38,343 nucleotides of DNA from Halalkalibacterium ligniniphilum (lineage in GTDB: Bacteria > Bacillota > Bacilli > Bacillales > Bacillaceae_D), in contig NZ_ANNK01000079.1 in assembly GCF_000334155.1 (NCBI RefSeq), forward strand, positions 1-38,343, given 5' to 3'. The notes below the pieces were generated by a model. That model saw only the letters and a list, made by a program, of their open reading frames with translations, had not been told where the DNA came from and made no database searches. Both the position numbers and the translations under genes were made by a program. Positions within the stretch are counted from its first letter, which is position 1. The number at the start of each line of letters is the position of its first letter. Below, in pieces: positions 17,338 to 25,138 of the stretch.

Positions 17338-18138
17338 ATGTTACGTTCAATGTACTCAGGAATTGCTGGAATGCGAAATTTCCAAACGAAGCTAGACGTT
17401 ATTGGTAACAACATTGCGAACGTTAATACTTTTGGCTATAAAAAAGGACGGACGACCTTTCAAGATATGGTCAGTCAGCAAATTGCAGGAGCCAGTGCTC
17501 CGGGCGCAGGCCGTGGTGGTGTGAATCCAAGGCAGGTTGGCTTAGGGATGCAGCTTGCTTCCATCGATACGATCCATACTCAAGGAAGTTTACAAAATAC
17601 GAACCGCGAACTTGATTTAGGTATATCTGGAAATGGATATTTTCAAGTTCAAGATGGGGGAACGACTTACTATACTAGAGCTGGAAACTTTTATTTGGAT
17701 CAAAATGGAGCAATTGTTAATTCTAATGGTCTTTTCTTACAAGGAGTGAATGGAAATATAACCATACCCGCTACTGCACAAAGCTTTAGTATCGGTCAAG
17801 ATGGGGTGGTTAGATATATTTCTGGAGAAGGAGCAAACGAAGGTGAACTAGTAGTGGCAGATACAATTGAACTGGCGTATTTTGCAAACCCTGAAGGCTT
17901 AACAAAAGAAGGTACAAATCTTTATCAAGTTTCAGCTAACTCAGGACCTGCACAAACAGCAACACCTGGAAATAACGGAACAGGAGTATTAGTCGCTGGT
18001 ACGCTTGAAATGTCCAATGTGGACCTTTCAGAAGAGTTCACGGAGATGATTGTCGCACAGCGTGGTTTCCAAGCGAATACGAGAATTATCACAACATCAG
18101 ATGAAATTTTACAGGAGCTTGTTAACTTAAAACGTTAA
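17338..18138 (+). CDS. flgE: Flagellar hook protein FlgE (short form)
   Basis: This is the hook subunit, in the short form found in Bacillus. The 266-residue protein has the rod/hook N-terminus MLRSMYSGIAGMRNFQTKLD and VIGNNIANVNTFGYKK. It has a central domain with LDLGISGNGYFQVQDGG and the C-terminal LEMSNVDLSEEFTEMIVAQR. It closely resembles B. subtilis FlgE, once called FlgG because it lacks the extra domains of enterobacterial hook proteins. A strong site, AAAGGAGG, precedes ATG 17338. Hook rather than distal-rod identity rests on position after flgD and on Bacillus usage. Confidence 0.9.
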   Translation: MLRSMYSGIAGMRNFQTKLDVIGNNIANVNTFGYKKGRTTFQDMVSQQIAGASAPGAGRGGVNPRQVGLGMQLASIDTIHTQGSLQNTNRELDLGISGNGYFQVQDGGTTYYTRAGNFYLDQNGAIVNSNGLFLQGVNGNITIPATAQSFSIGQDGVVRYISGEGANEGELVVADTIELAYFANPEGLTKEGTNLYQVSANSGPAQTATPGNNGTGVLVAGTLEMSNVDLSEEFTEMIVAQRGFQANTRIITTSDEILQELVNLKR

Positions 18139-18154
18139 GTAAAAAGGGTACATG

Positions 18155-18181
18155 ATGTGCTCAAGCAACATTATCTTATGA
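18155..18181 (+). other. Possible leader peptide frame upstream of swrD
   Basis: ATG 18155 opens an eight-codon frame (MCSSNIIL) ending in TGA at 18179-18181, two bases before the AAGGAGG of swrD. An AAAGGG at 18143-18148 lies six bases before the ATG. A ribosome ending here would sit over the swrD ribosome site. Such short frames arise easily by chance. Confidence 0.15.
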
Positions 18182-18182
18182 T

Positions 18183-18219
18183 AAGGAGGTTTGGGCTAGG
18201 TAGACTCCTAGCCCTTCCT
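18183..18219 (+). promoter_or_regulatory. Hairpin separating the swrD ribosome site from its start codon
   Basis: AAGGAGG at 18183-18189 is followed by an 8-bp perfect stem, GGGCTAGG (18193-18200) with CCTAGCCC (18207-18214), loop TAGACT. The swrD ATG is at 18228, and the 13 bases between are pyrimidine-rich with no second ribosome site. TTCCT (18215-18219) could also pair with AGGAG (18184-18188, one G-U), which would hide the ribosome site. No proper T-run follows, so it is not a terminator. Confidence 0.6.
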
Positions 18220-18227
18220 ATTTTCCT

Positions 18228-18443
18228 ATGATTAAATTAACACGTCTTAACGGACAAACGTTTCTTCTTAATGCTATGTTAATCGAACAGGTTGAATCTT
18301 TTCCAGATACGACAATTACGCTGACAAGTGGAAAGAAAATTGTTGTTCGAGATGATTTAGAAGATGTATTAAATAAAATCAACCAACGTTTTCAACAAAT
18401 AGGACTTATCGCAACTCATCTTAAAGATGTGGAGGGCTCGTAA
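18228..18443 (+). CDS. swrD: SwrD/FlbD-family flagellar motor-power protein
   Basis: The 71-residue protein is a FlbD-family member: [20 protein letters not shown], then [19 protein letters not shown]. In B. subtilis, SwrD (YlzI) raises flagellar motor torque and is needed for swarming. ATG 18228 must be the start: the frame is closed by a TAG at 18201 with no other start codon between, and the conserved family N-terminus begins here. Unusually, no ribosome site lies next to the ATG. fliL follows immediately at the stop. Confidence 0.9.
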   Translation: MIKLTRLNGQTFLLNAMLIEQVESFPDTTITLTSGKKIVVRDDLEDVLNKINQRFQQIGLIATHLKDVEGS

Positions 18444-18875
18444 TTGTTTAAAAATAAACTTGTAAACATCATGCTCATCATACTCATTGCGTTAACGTTG
18501 GTCGGAGTTGTATCCGTTGTGCTTGTGAATCAGTTTCGTGCCGAAGTTAACCCATATGCTGAACCAACGATTGACGATATTGTCTCCTTGTCGTTTGAGA
18601 CAGAGGAAATTACGACAAATTTACGTTCCAATGATTTTGTTCGCGCAAAGTTTTTGATCCATGTGGACAACAAAAATGCCTTGGAGGAAATTCAAAAGCG
18701 TGATTTCCAAGTGGAAAACATTATTATTCGTAGTTTAGCTGGAAAAGAAGCGACAGATTTAGTCGGTCCAGAGGGGATTGACACTCTTGAAGCTGAGCTT
18801 CAAGAAGAGATTAATCGCTTGATGCAAACCGGTGCTGTCGTAAAAGTTTATACGACGCAGTGGGTTGTTCAATAA
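18444..18875 (+). CDS. fliL: Flagellar basal body-associated protein FliL
   Basis: FliL is a single-pass membrane protein that surrounds or supports the stator. The 143-residue protein has a short cytoplasmic end, a transmembrane helix at about residues 7-29, and the external FliL domain, with VRAKFLIHVDNKNALEEI and the C-terminal VYTTQWVVQ. The start is TTG 18444, directly after the swrD stop codon, with GGAGGG at 18431-18436 inside swrD. Confidence 0.92.
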   Translation: MFKNKLVNIMLIILIALTLVGVVSVVLVNQFRAEVNPYAEPTIDDIVSLSFETEEITTNLRSNDFVRAKFLIHVDNKNALEEIQKRDFQVENIIIRSLAGKEATDLVGPEGIDTLEAELQEEINRLMQTGAVVKVYTTQWVVQ

Positions 18876-18915
18876 ATGAAACAGGTAAGATTGCACAGAT
18901 TGAGAGGTGAGCCTC

Positions 18916-19908
18916 TTGGCTGACATTTTGTCACAAGGTGAGATTGATGCCTTGCTATCGGCACTTTCTACTGGAGAAATGGATGCTGATGAACTAAAAA
19001 AAGAGGAACTTGAAAAGAAAATAAAGGTCTACGATTTTAAGCGTGCGTTGCGCTTTTCTAAAGACCAGATTCGGAGCATTTCAAGAATCCACGAAAATTT
19101 TGCGAGATTGCTTACGACTTATTTTTCTGCACAACTTCGCACCTTTGTTCAAATTTCGGTTGCGTCCGTTGACCAATTGCCTTATGAAGAGTTCATTCGC
19201 TCTATTCCGACAATGACGATATTGAATGTTTTTGAACCGGCACCACTCGATGGGCGCTTCTTAATGGAAGTGAATCCAAACATTGCCTACGCAATGCTTG
19301 ACCGCTTACTCGGTGGAAAAGGGGTTAGTATCAATAAAGTTGAAAATTTAACGGAAATTGAGACAAGAATCATGTCCCAATTATTTATGCGGACGCTTGA
19401 TAGCTTTCAAGATGCATGGAGTTCCGTCATTGAGCTTGATCCAATCATGTCAGATATTGAAGTCAATCCACAGTTTTTACAAATGGTTTCGCCGAATGAA
19501 ACGGTCGTTGTGATATCACTGTCTACAACCATTTCTGAAACGTCAGGCATGATCAATATTTGTTTGCCTCATGTTGTGTTAGAGGATATTTTACCTAAGC
19601 TTTCCGTGCATTACTGGATGCAGGAAAAGAAAAAGCAACGGCAAGCTGGTGAACAAGAGGCGATTGAACGGAAAGTACGTCAAGCACCTTTACTCGTTCA
19701 AGCAGAGCTAGGCCGTTCGGAAATAACAATTCAAGAATTTCTCCAATTAGATGTAGGAGATGTAATTGAGCTTAATCAACCAATTAATCAACCATTACAA
19801 GTAAATGTCGGCGGCTGGAAGAAATTCCTAGCACAGCCAGGCAAATTGAAAAATCACGTTGCTGTCCAGGTGACAGAGGTGATTGAGGAGGCGGAATACG
19901 ATGAATGA
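18916..19908 (+). CDS. fliM: Flagellar motor switch protein FliM
   Basis: FliM is the middle C-ring protein; its N-terminal peptide binds phosphorylated CheY. That peptide is present (ILSQGEIDALLSALSTGEMD). It is followed by the CheC-like middle domain (VYDFKRALRFSKDQIRSISR, ARLLTTYFSAQLRTFVQISV) and a C-terminal SpoA domain (AELGRSEITIQEFLQLDVGD). TTG 18916 is preferred to GTG 18907, because GAGAGGTGA (18902-18910) would overlap the latter. The predicted protein has 330 residues. The end overlaps fliY by eight bases. Confidence 0.94.
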   Translation: MADILSQGEIDALLSALSTGEMDADELKKEELEKKIKVYDFKRALRFSKDQIRSISRIHENFARLLTTYFSAQLRTFVQISVASVDQLPYEEFIRSIPTMTILNVFEPAPLDGRFLMEVNPNIAYAMLDRLLGGKGVSINKVENLTEIETRIMSQLFMRTLDSFQDAWSSVIELDPIMSDIEVNPQFLQMVSPNETVVVISLSTTISETSGMINICLPHVVLEDILPKLSVHYWMQEKKKQRQAGEQEAIERKVRQAPLLVQAELGRSEITIQEFLQLDVGDVIELNQPINQPLQVNVGGWKKFLAQPGKLKNHVAVQVTEVIEEAEYDE

Positions 19909-21142
19909 CGATATGCTGTCCCAAGATGAAATTAATGAGCTATTAAAAGGAGTCGGAGCAGACGATGACGACCAAGTAGAGGATACTGAGCAATCTACTG
20001 CTGCAAAGACATTACAAGTGACAGACTATCTTTCTGAGGTAGAACAAGATGCATTAGGAGAAATTGGGAACATCTCATTTGGAAGTGCTGCAACGGCGCT
20101 GTCTACGTTATTAAATCAAAAAGTTGATATTACGACACCTCATGTTACAGCGATTAGCCGCAACCTGTTAGAAAATGAATTTCCCCATCCGCATGTTGCT
20201 GTACACGTAGAGTATACTGAAGGCTTTGAAGGTATGAATTTACTCGTGATTAAAACAAAGGATGCAGCCATTATTGCTGATCTTATGCTTGGAGGAGATG
20301 GAACAAATCCGTCAGAAGATATGAGTGAAATGCATGTGAGTGCTGTCCAAGAAGCAATGAATCAAATGATGGGTTCAGCGTCCACATCAATGTCCACTGT
20401 GTTCAACAAAAAAGTTGATATTTCTCCACCTGGCATTGATTTAATGGATATTCGAAATGATGAAGGAACGGGGAATCTTCCACAAGACGATATTTTAATT
20501 AAAGTATCATTTCGTCTAAAGGTTGGTGAATTGATTGATTCAACAATTATGCAGCTTGTGACGGTTCCGTTTGCCAAATCATTGGTGGAAGACCTTATGA
20601 ACCCTGGTGGTGAACAAGTGGAACAACAGATGCAAATGAATGAGGCGGCTGCAACAATGGCTGTGGAACCACAAACTCCGCACCAACCAGAACCACAAAC
20701 CCAGGCGATGTACGGTCAAGAAAGTCGTCAGGATTATCCAGTACCTGAAGAGCCGCCGCAGCAACCACAATATGAGCAACGTACACAGCAACAGCTAGGC
20801 TCACCATACCAACAGCGCCATGTTAATGTACAGCCTGCAGCTTTTTCAAGCTTTGAGGTACCTGAGCTATCAGCATCAGAAGCAAAAAATCTTGATATGC
20901 TCCTAGATATACCACTTCAAGTAACGGTTGAGCTTGGACGAACAAAGCGTTCGATTAAAGAAATTCTCGAATTTAGTCAAGGTTCAATTATCGAGCTGGA
21001 TAAATTGGCAGGTGAGCCTGTGGATATATTAGTAAATCAAAAGCTTATTGCTAAAGGTGAAGTCGTCGTGATTGATGAAAACTTCGGTGTCCGGGTCACA
21101 GATATTGTGAGTCAAGAAGATCGAATTCGGAAGCTGAAATAG
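19901..21142 (+). CDS. fliY: Motor switch phosphatase FliY (CheC-type domain plus SpoA domain)
   Basis: FliY is a C-ring component and a CheY-phosphate phosphatase in Bacillus. The 413-residue protein begins with a FliM-like CheY-binding peptide (MLSQDEINELLKG). The CheC-type domain has both phosphatase centres intact: EIGNISFGSAATALS near residue 50 and QEAMNQMMGSASTSMS near 150. A glutamine- and proline-rich linker (about residues 240-305) leads to a C-terminal SpoA/FliN domain (QVTVELGRTKRSIKEILEF). ATG 19901 overlaps the fliM stop and follows GAGGAGGCGG. Confidence 0.95.
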   Translation: MNDDMLSQDEINELLKGVGADDDDQVEDTEQSTAAKTLQVTDYLSEVEQDALGEIGNISFGSAATALSTLLNQKVDITTPHVTAISRNLLENEFPHPHVAVHVEYTEGFEGMNLLVIKTKDAAIIADLMLGGDGTNPSEDMSEMHVSAVQEAMNQMMGSASTSMSTVFNKKVDISPPGIDLMDIRNDEGTGNLPQDDILIKVSFRLKVGELIDSTIMQLVTVPFAKSLVEDLMNPGGEQVEQQMQMNEAAATMAVEPQTPHQPEPQTQAMYGQESRQDYPVPEEPPQQPQYEQRTQQQLGSPYQQRHVNVQPAAFSSFEVPELSASEAKNLDMLLDIPLQVTVELGRTKRSIKEILEFSQGSIIELDKLAGEPVDILVNQKLIAKGEVVVIDENFGVRVTDIVSQEDRIRKLK

Positions 21143-21170
21143 TCTTGTTAGAAAGGGTGACATAAAGCAG

Positions 21171-21533
21171 ATGGGACAGAAAATTTTAATCGTAGACGAT
21201 GCATCTTTCATGCGCATGATGATTAAAGATATTTTGTCAAAAAATGGGTTCGATGTCGTAGGTGAGGCAATAGATGGAGCACAAGCTGTTGAAAAATATA
21301 AGGAGCTTTCTCCAGATCTTGTTACGATGGACATTACGATGCCAGAAATGGATGGTATTACAGCATTAAAAGAAATCAAAGCGTATGACCCAAATGCTAA
21401 AGTGATTATGTGCTCTGCCATGGGGCAGCAAGCGATGGTGATTGATGCCATTCAAGCTGGGGCAAAAGATTTTATTGTGAAACCATTTCAAGCGGACCGG
21501 GTCTTAGAAGCGATTAAGAAAACATTAGGTTGA
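21171..21533 (+). CDS. cheY: Chemotaxis response regulator CheY
   Basis: CheY is phosphorylated by CheA and binds FliM to change motor rotation. The 120-residue single-domain receiver has the acidic pair in ILIVDDASFMRMM, the phosphorylation site D54 in VTMDITMPEMDG, a conserved Ser in IMCSAMG and the lysine in DFIVKPF. It is nearly the B. subtilis sequence in key regions. The start ATG follows AAAGGGTGA. It lies 28 bp after fliY and 27 bp before fliZ. Confidence 0.96.
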   Translation: MGQKILIVDDASFMRMMIKDILSKNGFDVVGEAIDGAQAVEKYKELSPDLVTMDITMPEMDGITALKEIKAYDPNAKVIMCSAMGQQAMVIDAIQAGAKDFIVKPFQADRVLEAIKKTLG

Positions 21534-21560
21534 GATGGAACGCTGAAAGGGTGAAAGGTA

Positions 21561-22256
21561 TTGTTAGGTAAAATTGGCTTGTTTTTCCTTATGGCGTGTC
21601 TCTTTTTCATCCAGCCAACCGTTTTTGCAGAGGATGTAGATTGTTCAACTGTGTCGGGTTCTTTACTTGAAGAATGTCAAAATCAAGCAGACGAAGGAAC
21701 CACGACGGGACCGGCATTTGGTACGAATGAAGAAGAGCCCCAGGAAGCCGGGGCTGCTCTTCCGGATCAAAATGTTTTTGTGTTGTTTATGCAAATGTTC
21801 GGTGCACTTGCTATCGTTATCGCTCTTATATTTATTATCTTTCGTTTCATTAATAAGCGCACACGATCGTTTCGAACGACACAGATTCTGCAAAATGTTG
21901 GCGGTGTTCCACTCGGGGCCAATCGCTCTGTACAATTGGTTAAAGTGGGGGATCGATTACTCGTGGTCGGTGTTGGTGAAACGATACAATTGCTAAAAGA
22001 GATTGAAGATGAGAGTGAAAAAGAGAAGATTCTTACAGGGCAACAAGAAATGTTTGACAGTTTGAATGATCCGCTTTCTAATGTGACGAAATGGATACAA
22101 GGACGCGTGAAGAAAAGTAAAACGTCTCCTTACCATGAACGAACAAAAACAGATGAACAACAGGCGTTTAAGCACGTACTTTCTAAACAGCTTACTAATG
22201 TTACTGAGTCACAAGAACGCATTCGTAAAGCATTAAGGGAGAAGGACAAATCATGA
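21561..22256 (+). CDS. fliZ: Flagellar biosynthesis protein FliZ/FliO
   Basis: FliO-family protein, a membrane helper for assembly of the FliPQR export core. The 231-residue protein has an N-terminal signal peptide (LGKIGLFFLMACLFFIQPTVFA), an acidic external region, a transmembrane helix at about residues 75-95, and a FliO-type cytoplasmic domain (TTQILQNVGGVPLGANRSVQ, then VGDRLLVVGVGETIQLL). The external segment has two cysteines, in DVDCS and EECQN, that could form a disulfide. TTG 21561 is the likely start, after GAAAGGGTGAAAGG. It overlaps fliP by four bases. Called fliZ in B. subtilis and fliO elsewhere. Confidence 0.88.
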   Translation: MLGKIGLFFLMACLFFIQPTVFAEDVDCSTVSGSLLEECQNQADEGTTTGPAFGTNEEEPQEAGAALPDQNVFVLFMQMFGALAIVIALIFIIFRFINKRTRSFRTTQILQNVGGVPLGANRSVQLVKVGDRLLVVGVGETIQLLKEIEDESEKEKILTGQQEMFDSLNDPLSNVTKWIQGRVKKSKTSPYHERTKTDEQQAFKHVLSKQLTNVTESQERIRKALREKDKS

Positions 22257-22957
22257 TGGAACATTCGTTTATCCTTTCATTAACGCAAATTCCAGGCATA
22301 GATCCGAACTTATTTTCGGATGATCCGGCAAGCGTGGCAACAACGATTCAATTGTTGCTCGTGTTAACGGTACTGTCCTTAGCTCCAAGCATTTTAATTA
22401 TGATGACGTCATTCATTCGAATTGTCATTGTCCTTTCATTTGTACGAATGGGACTCGCAACTCAAACGATGCCGCCAAATCAAGTGATCATTGGGATTGC
22501 TTTATTTCTTACCTTCTTTATTATGGCTCCTGTATTTGCCCAAGTGAATGAACAGGCTTTGACACCATTTTTAGATGGTGAGCTTGAACAGGAGGAAGCA
22601 TTTGATCTAGCTGTTGCACCAATGAAAGAGTTTATGGCAAATCATACAAGGGAGAAAGACTTAGCTTTATTTATGGGGTATGCAGGACTTGAACGTCCAG
22701 AATCGCTAGAGGATGTACCGCTTACCGCCCTTGTTCCAGCCTTTGCCATTAGCGAACTTAAAACTGCGTTTCAGATTGGTTTTCTTATTTTTATACCGTT
22801 CCTTGTTATTGACATGATTGTGTCAAGTGTGTTGATGGCAATGGGAATGATGATGCTTCCACCAATTATGATTTCATTGCCATTTAAAATCCTACTGTTT
22901 GTTCTAGTGGATGGTTGGTATTTAGTCGTCCAATCGTTGTTGTTGAGCTTTAATTAG
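22253..22957 (+). CDS. fliP: Flagellar export gate protein FliP
   Basis: FliP is the main core subunit of the type III export gate. The 234-residue membrane protein has four hydrophobic segments, including LSLAPSILIMMTSFIRIVIV near the N-terminus. The family motifs MGLATQTMPPNQVIIGIALF, FLIFIPFLVIDMIVSSVLMA and MGMMMLPPIMISLPFKILLF are present. The start overlaps fliZ (ATGA type). Either of two adjacent ATG codons, 22253 or 22256, could be used. Confidence 0.97.
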   Translation: MMEHSFILSLTQIPGIDPNLFSDDPASVATTIQLLLVLTVLSLAPSILIMMTSFIRIVIVLSFVRMGLATQTMPPNQVIIGIALFLTFFIMAPVFAQVNEQALTPFLDGELEQEEAFDLAVAPMKEFMANHTREKDLALFMGYAGLERPESLEDVPLTALVPAFAISELKTAFQIGFLIFIPFLVIDMIVSSVLMAMGMMMLPPIMISLPFKILLFVLVDGWYLVVQSLLLSFN

Positions 22958-22969
22958 AGGGTGATACGG

Positions 22970-23239
22970 ATGAGTACTGAATTTGTTTTGAGCATAGCGG
23001 AAAGAGGGGTATGGATCGTTCTTATCGTTTCTGGCCCACTATTAATCGTTGCGTTAGCCCTTGGTCTAATCGTTAGTATTTTTCAGGCCACAACACAAAT
23101 CCAAGAACAGACATTGGCATTTATTCCGAAAATTGTAGGTGTTTTAGCATGTCTTGTTATTTTCGGGCCGTGGATGCTATCACACTTAATGAACTTTACT
23201 TATTATATTTTTAGTAATCTTCATAGGTTTATTGGATGA
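22970..23239 (+). CDS. fliQ: Flagellar export gate protein FliQ
   Basis: FliQ is a small two-helix subunit of the export gate. The 89-residue protein is the normal length, with hydrophobic helices at about residues 15-38 and 52-75 and the conserved ALGLIVSIFQATTQIQEQTL. ATG 22970 follows AGAGGGTGAT at 22957-22966; an in-frame GTG at 22961 lies inside that site and is rejected. The stop overlaps the fliR start. Confidence 0.96.
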   Translation: MSTEFVLSIAERGVWIVLIVSGPLLIVALALGLIVSIFQATTQIQEQTLAFIPKIVGVLACLVIFGPWMLSHLMNFTYYIFSNLHRFIG

Positions 23240-24015
23240 TGACTGAGTTAGTAAATTTGTTACCGAGTTTTTTGCTAGTGTTTATTCGAATTCTTGCGTT
23301 TTTAACGGTTATGCCGATTTTTTCGTATCGTAATATTCCGGCAACATTTAAAGTTGGTCTTGCATTGTTTCTTGCTTGGATCTTGGTTTTTACCCTTGAT
23401 ATAGAAATTATTAACATTGACACGACATACTTTTTACTCATCATTAAAGAAGTTCTCGTAGGCTTAATGATCGGGCTATTAGCCATGGTTTTGCTCTATG
23501 CGATACAAACCGCAGGGGCGTTAATGGACATTAAAATTGGCTTTTTAATTGCGAATATTGTTGACCCCCAAACTGGGGCCCAAAGCCCGCTAATTGGAGG
23601 GTATCTTTATACAGTTGCCTTGCTCTTTTTGCTTGTGACAAATGGACATCACCTTCTTATCGATGGGATTTTTTATAGCTATCAATTTATTCCGTTGGAT
23701 CAAGTATTTCTCCCATTTGGAAATGAAGCTGTGATTGACCATGTTACGTCAACGCTTAATTTAATGTTTATCATCGCTTTTCAAATGGCGTTCCCTATCG
23801 TCGGATCTTTGTTTCTTGTCGATGTGGCACTTGGACTCGTTTCAAGAGCTGTCCCGCAAATGAATGTCTTTGTCGTTGGGATGCCATTAAAAATTTTAGT
23901 AGGCTTGCCGCTTCTAATGATTTATATGGGTGTTTTTTTTATGGCAGTTGAACAATTGTTTAAACAAATTCTTGTCACGATGCGGACATTAATGCAACTT
24001 TTAGGAGGCGTCTAG
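23236..24015 (+). CDS. fliR: Flagellar export gate protein FliR
   Basis: FliR completes the FliPQR export gate. The 259-residue protein is strongly hydrophobic with about six membrane segments. It has the family blocks LVFIRILAFLTVMPIF, GALMDIKIGFLIANIVDPQT and ALGLVSRAVPQMNVFVVGMP, the last typical of FliR and type III secretion homologues. The start is within the fliQ stop (ATGATGA). flhB begins four bases after its stop. Confidence 0.96.
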   Translation: MMTELVNLLPSFLLVFIRILAFLTVMPIFSYRNIPATFKVGLALFLAWILVFTLDIEIINIDTTYFLLIIKEVLVGLMIGLLAMVLLYAIQTAGALMDIKIGFLIANIVDPQTGAQSPLIGGYLYTVALLFLLVTNGHHLLIDGIFYSYQFIPLDQVFLPFGNEAVIDHVTSTLNLMFIIAFQMAFPIVGSLFLVDVALGLVSRAVPQMNVFVVGMPLKILVGLPLLMIYMGVFFMAVEQLFKQILVTMRTLMQLLGGV

Positions 24016-24019
24016 AGGT

Positions 24020-25111
24020 ATGTCGTTTCTTCGGATGGATTTGCAGCACTTTGCCCAAGAAAAAACCGAGAAGGCGACACCAAAAAAACGTCAAGATTCT
24101 CGGAAAAAGGGTCAAGTTCCAAAAAGTACAGATGTGAATACTGCGATTATTTTACTTGCTGTCTTTTTATTTTTATGGCTTTTTGGAGGGACCCTTTTTG
24201 GAGATAAATTGCTTAGCATGCTTCGTCACACGTATCAAACTTATTTATTGATGGATGTGACAGTGACAAATGTTGAGACTGTTTTATACGAAGTGACAAT
24301 GGAGGCTTCTATGGTCATGCTACCACTACTAGGTATTGTCATGGTGGCAGGGATTTTTTCAAGCTTTATTCAGGTTGGAGCACTATTTACAACTGAACCT
24401 TTACATATGAAGCTTTCAAAACTCGACCCGATAAAAGGTGCGAAACGTATTTTCTCAACACGTGCACTTGTTGAGTTTTTAAAATCAATGTTGAAGATTA
24501 GTTTAACGGGCGTAGCTGCCTTTTCCATTCTTTGGTTTAGCCTTGAGGATGTCATGCTTTTATCGCAGAAAAGTGTGGAGACAGGCTATTATGAAATTTC
24601 ACAGTTAACTGCAATGCTAGGCATTGCAGTTGCTGTCATATTGCTTATTCTATCCATTCCAGATTATTTATATCAACGCTACGACCATGAAAAACAAATT
24701 CGAATGTCGAAGCAAGACGTGAAGCAAGAGCATAAAAACATGGAAGGTGATCCGAAAATTAAATCGAAGCGAAAGCAAAAGCAAATGGAGATGGCGATGC
24801 ACCGGATGATGCAAGAGGTTCCGAAAGCGGATGTTGTAATCACCAATCCGACTCATTATGCAGTAGCTCTTCGTTATGATGAAGCGAAAATGGATGCACC
24901 TGTAGTGATTGCAAAGGGCGTTGATTATTTGGCATTGAAAATCAGAGGGATTGCCGAAAAGCAAGAGATTATTACAGTTGAGAATAAACCACTGGCTCGT
25001 GCTTTATATGCACAAGCTGACATTGGTGATCAGGTGCCTGAAGATTTATTTAAAGCTGTAGCAGAAGTCCTTGCCTATGTATACCGATTAAAGAATCAGC
25101 TTGTTAAATAA
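24020..25111 (+). CDS. flhB: Flagellar export switch protein FlhB
   Basis: FlhB sets export specificity, switching from rod/hook to filament substrates. The 363-residue protein begins with a soluble segment containing EKTEKATPKKRQDSRKKGQV, followed by about four transmembrane helices. The cytoplasmic domain carries the self-cleavage motif NPTH at residues 276-279 (within ITNPTHYAVALRY). The rest of FlhBc, with APVVIAKGVDYLALKIRGIA, is intact. AGGAGGC at the end of fliR serves as ribosome site. Confidence 0.96.
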   Translation: MSFLRMDLQHFAQEKTEKATPKKRQDSRKKGQVPKSTDVNTAIILLAVFLFLWLFGGTLFGDKLLSMLRHTYQTYLLMDVTVTNVETVLYEVTMEASMVMLPLLGIVMVAGIFSSFIQVGALFTTEPLHMKLSKLDPIKGAKRIFSTRALVEFLKSMLKISLTGVAAFSILWFSLEDVMLLSQKSVETGYYEISQLTAMLGIAVAVILLILSIPDYLYQRYDHEKQIRMSKQDVKQEHKNMEGDPKIKSKRKQKQMEMAMHRMMQEVPKADVVITNPTHYAVALRYDEAKMDAPVVIAKGVDYLALKIRGIAEKQEIITVENKPLARALYAQADIGDQVPEDLFKAVAEVLAYVYRLKNQLVK

Positions 25112-25138
25112 TTTTTTGTAATGTTAGGGGAGAAGATC

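Noticed and set aside
17338-18138. Calling the hook gene flgG (distal rod)
   Set aside because: Short length suggests FlgG, but position after flgD and similarity to B. subtilis FlgE favour the hook subunit.
18193-18214. Terminator between flgE and swrD
   Set aside because: The stem is good, but TTCCTATTTTCC after it is not a T-run, and essential flagellar genes continue downstream.
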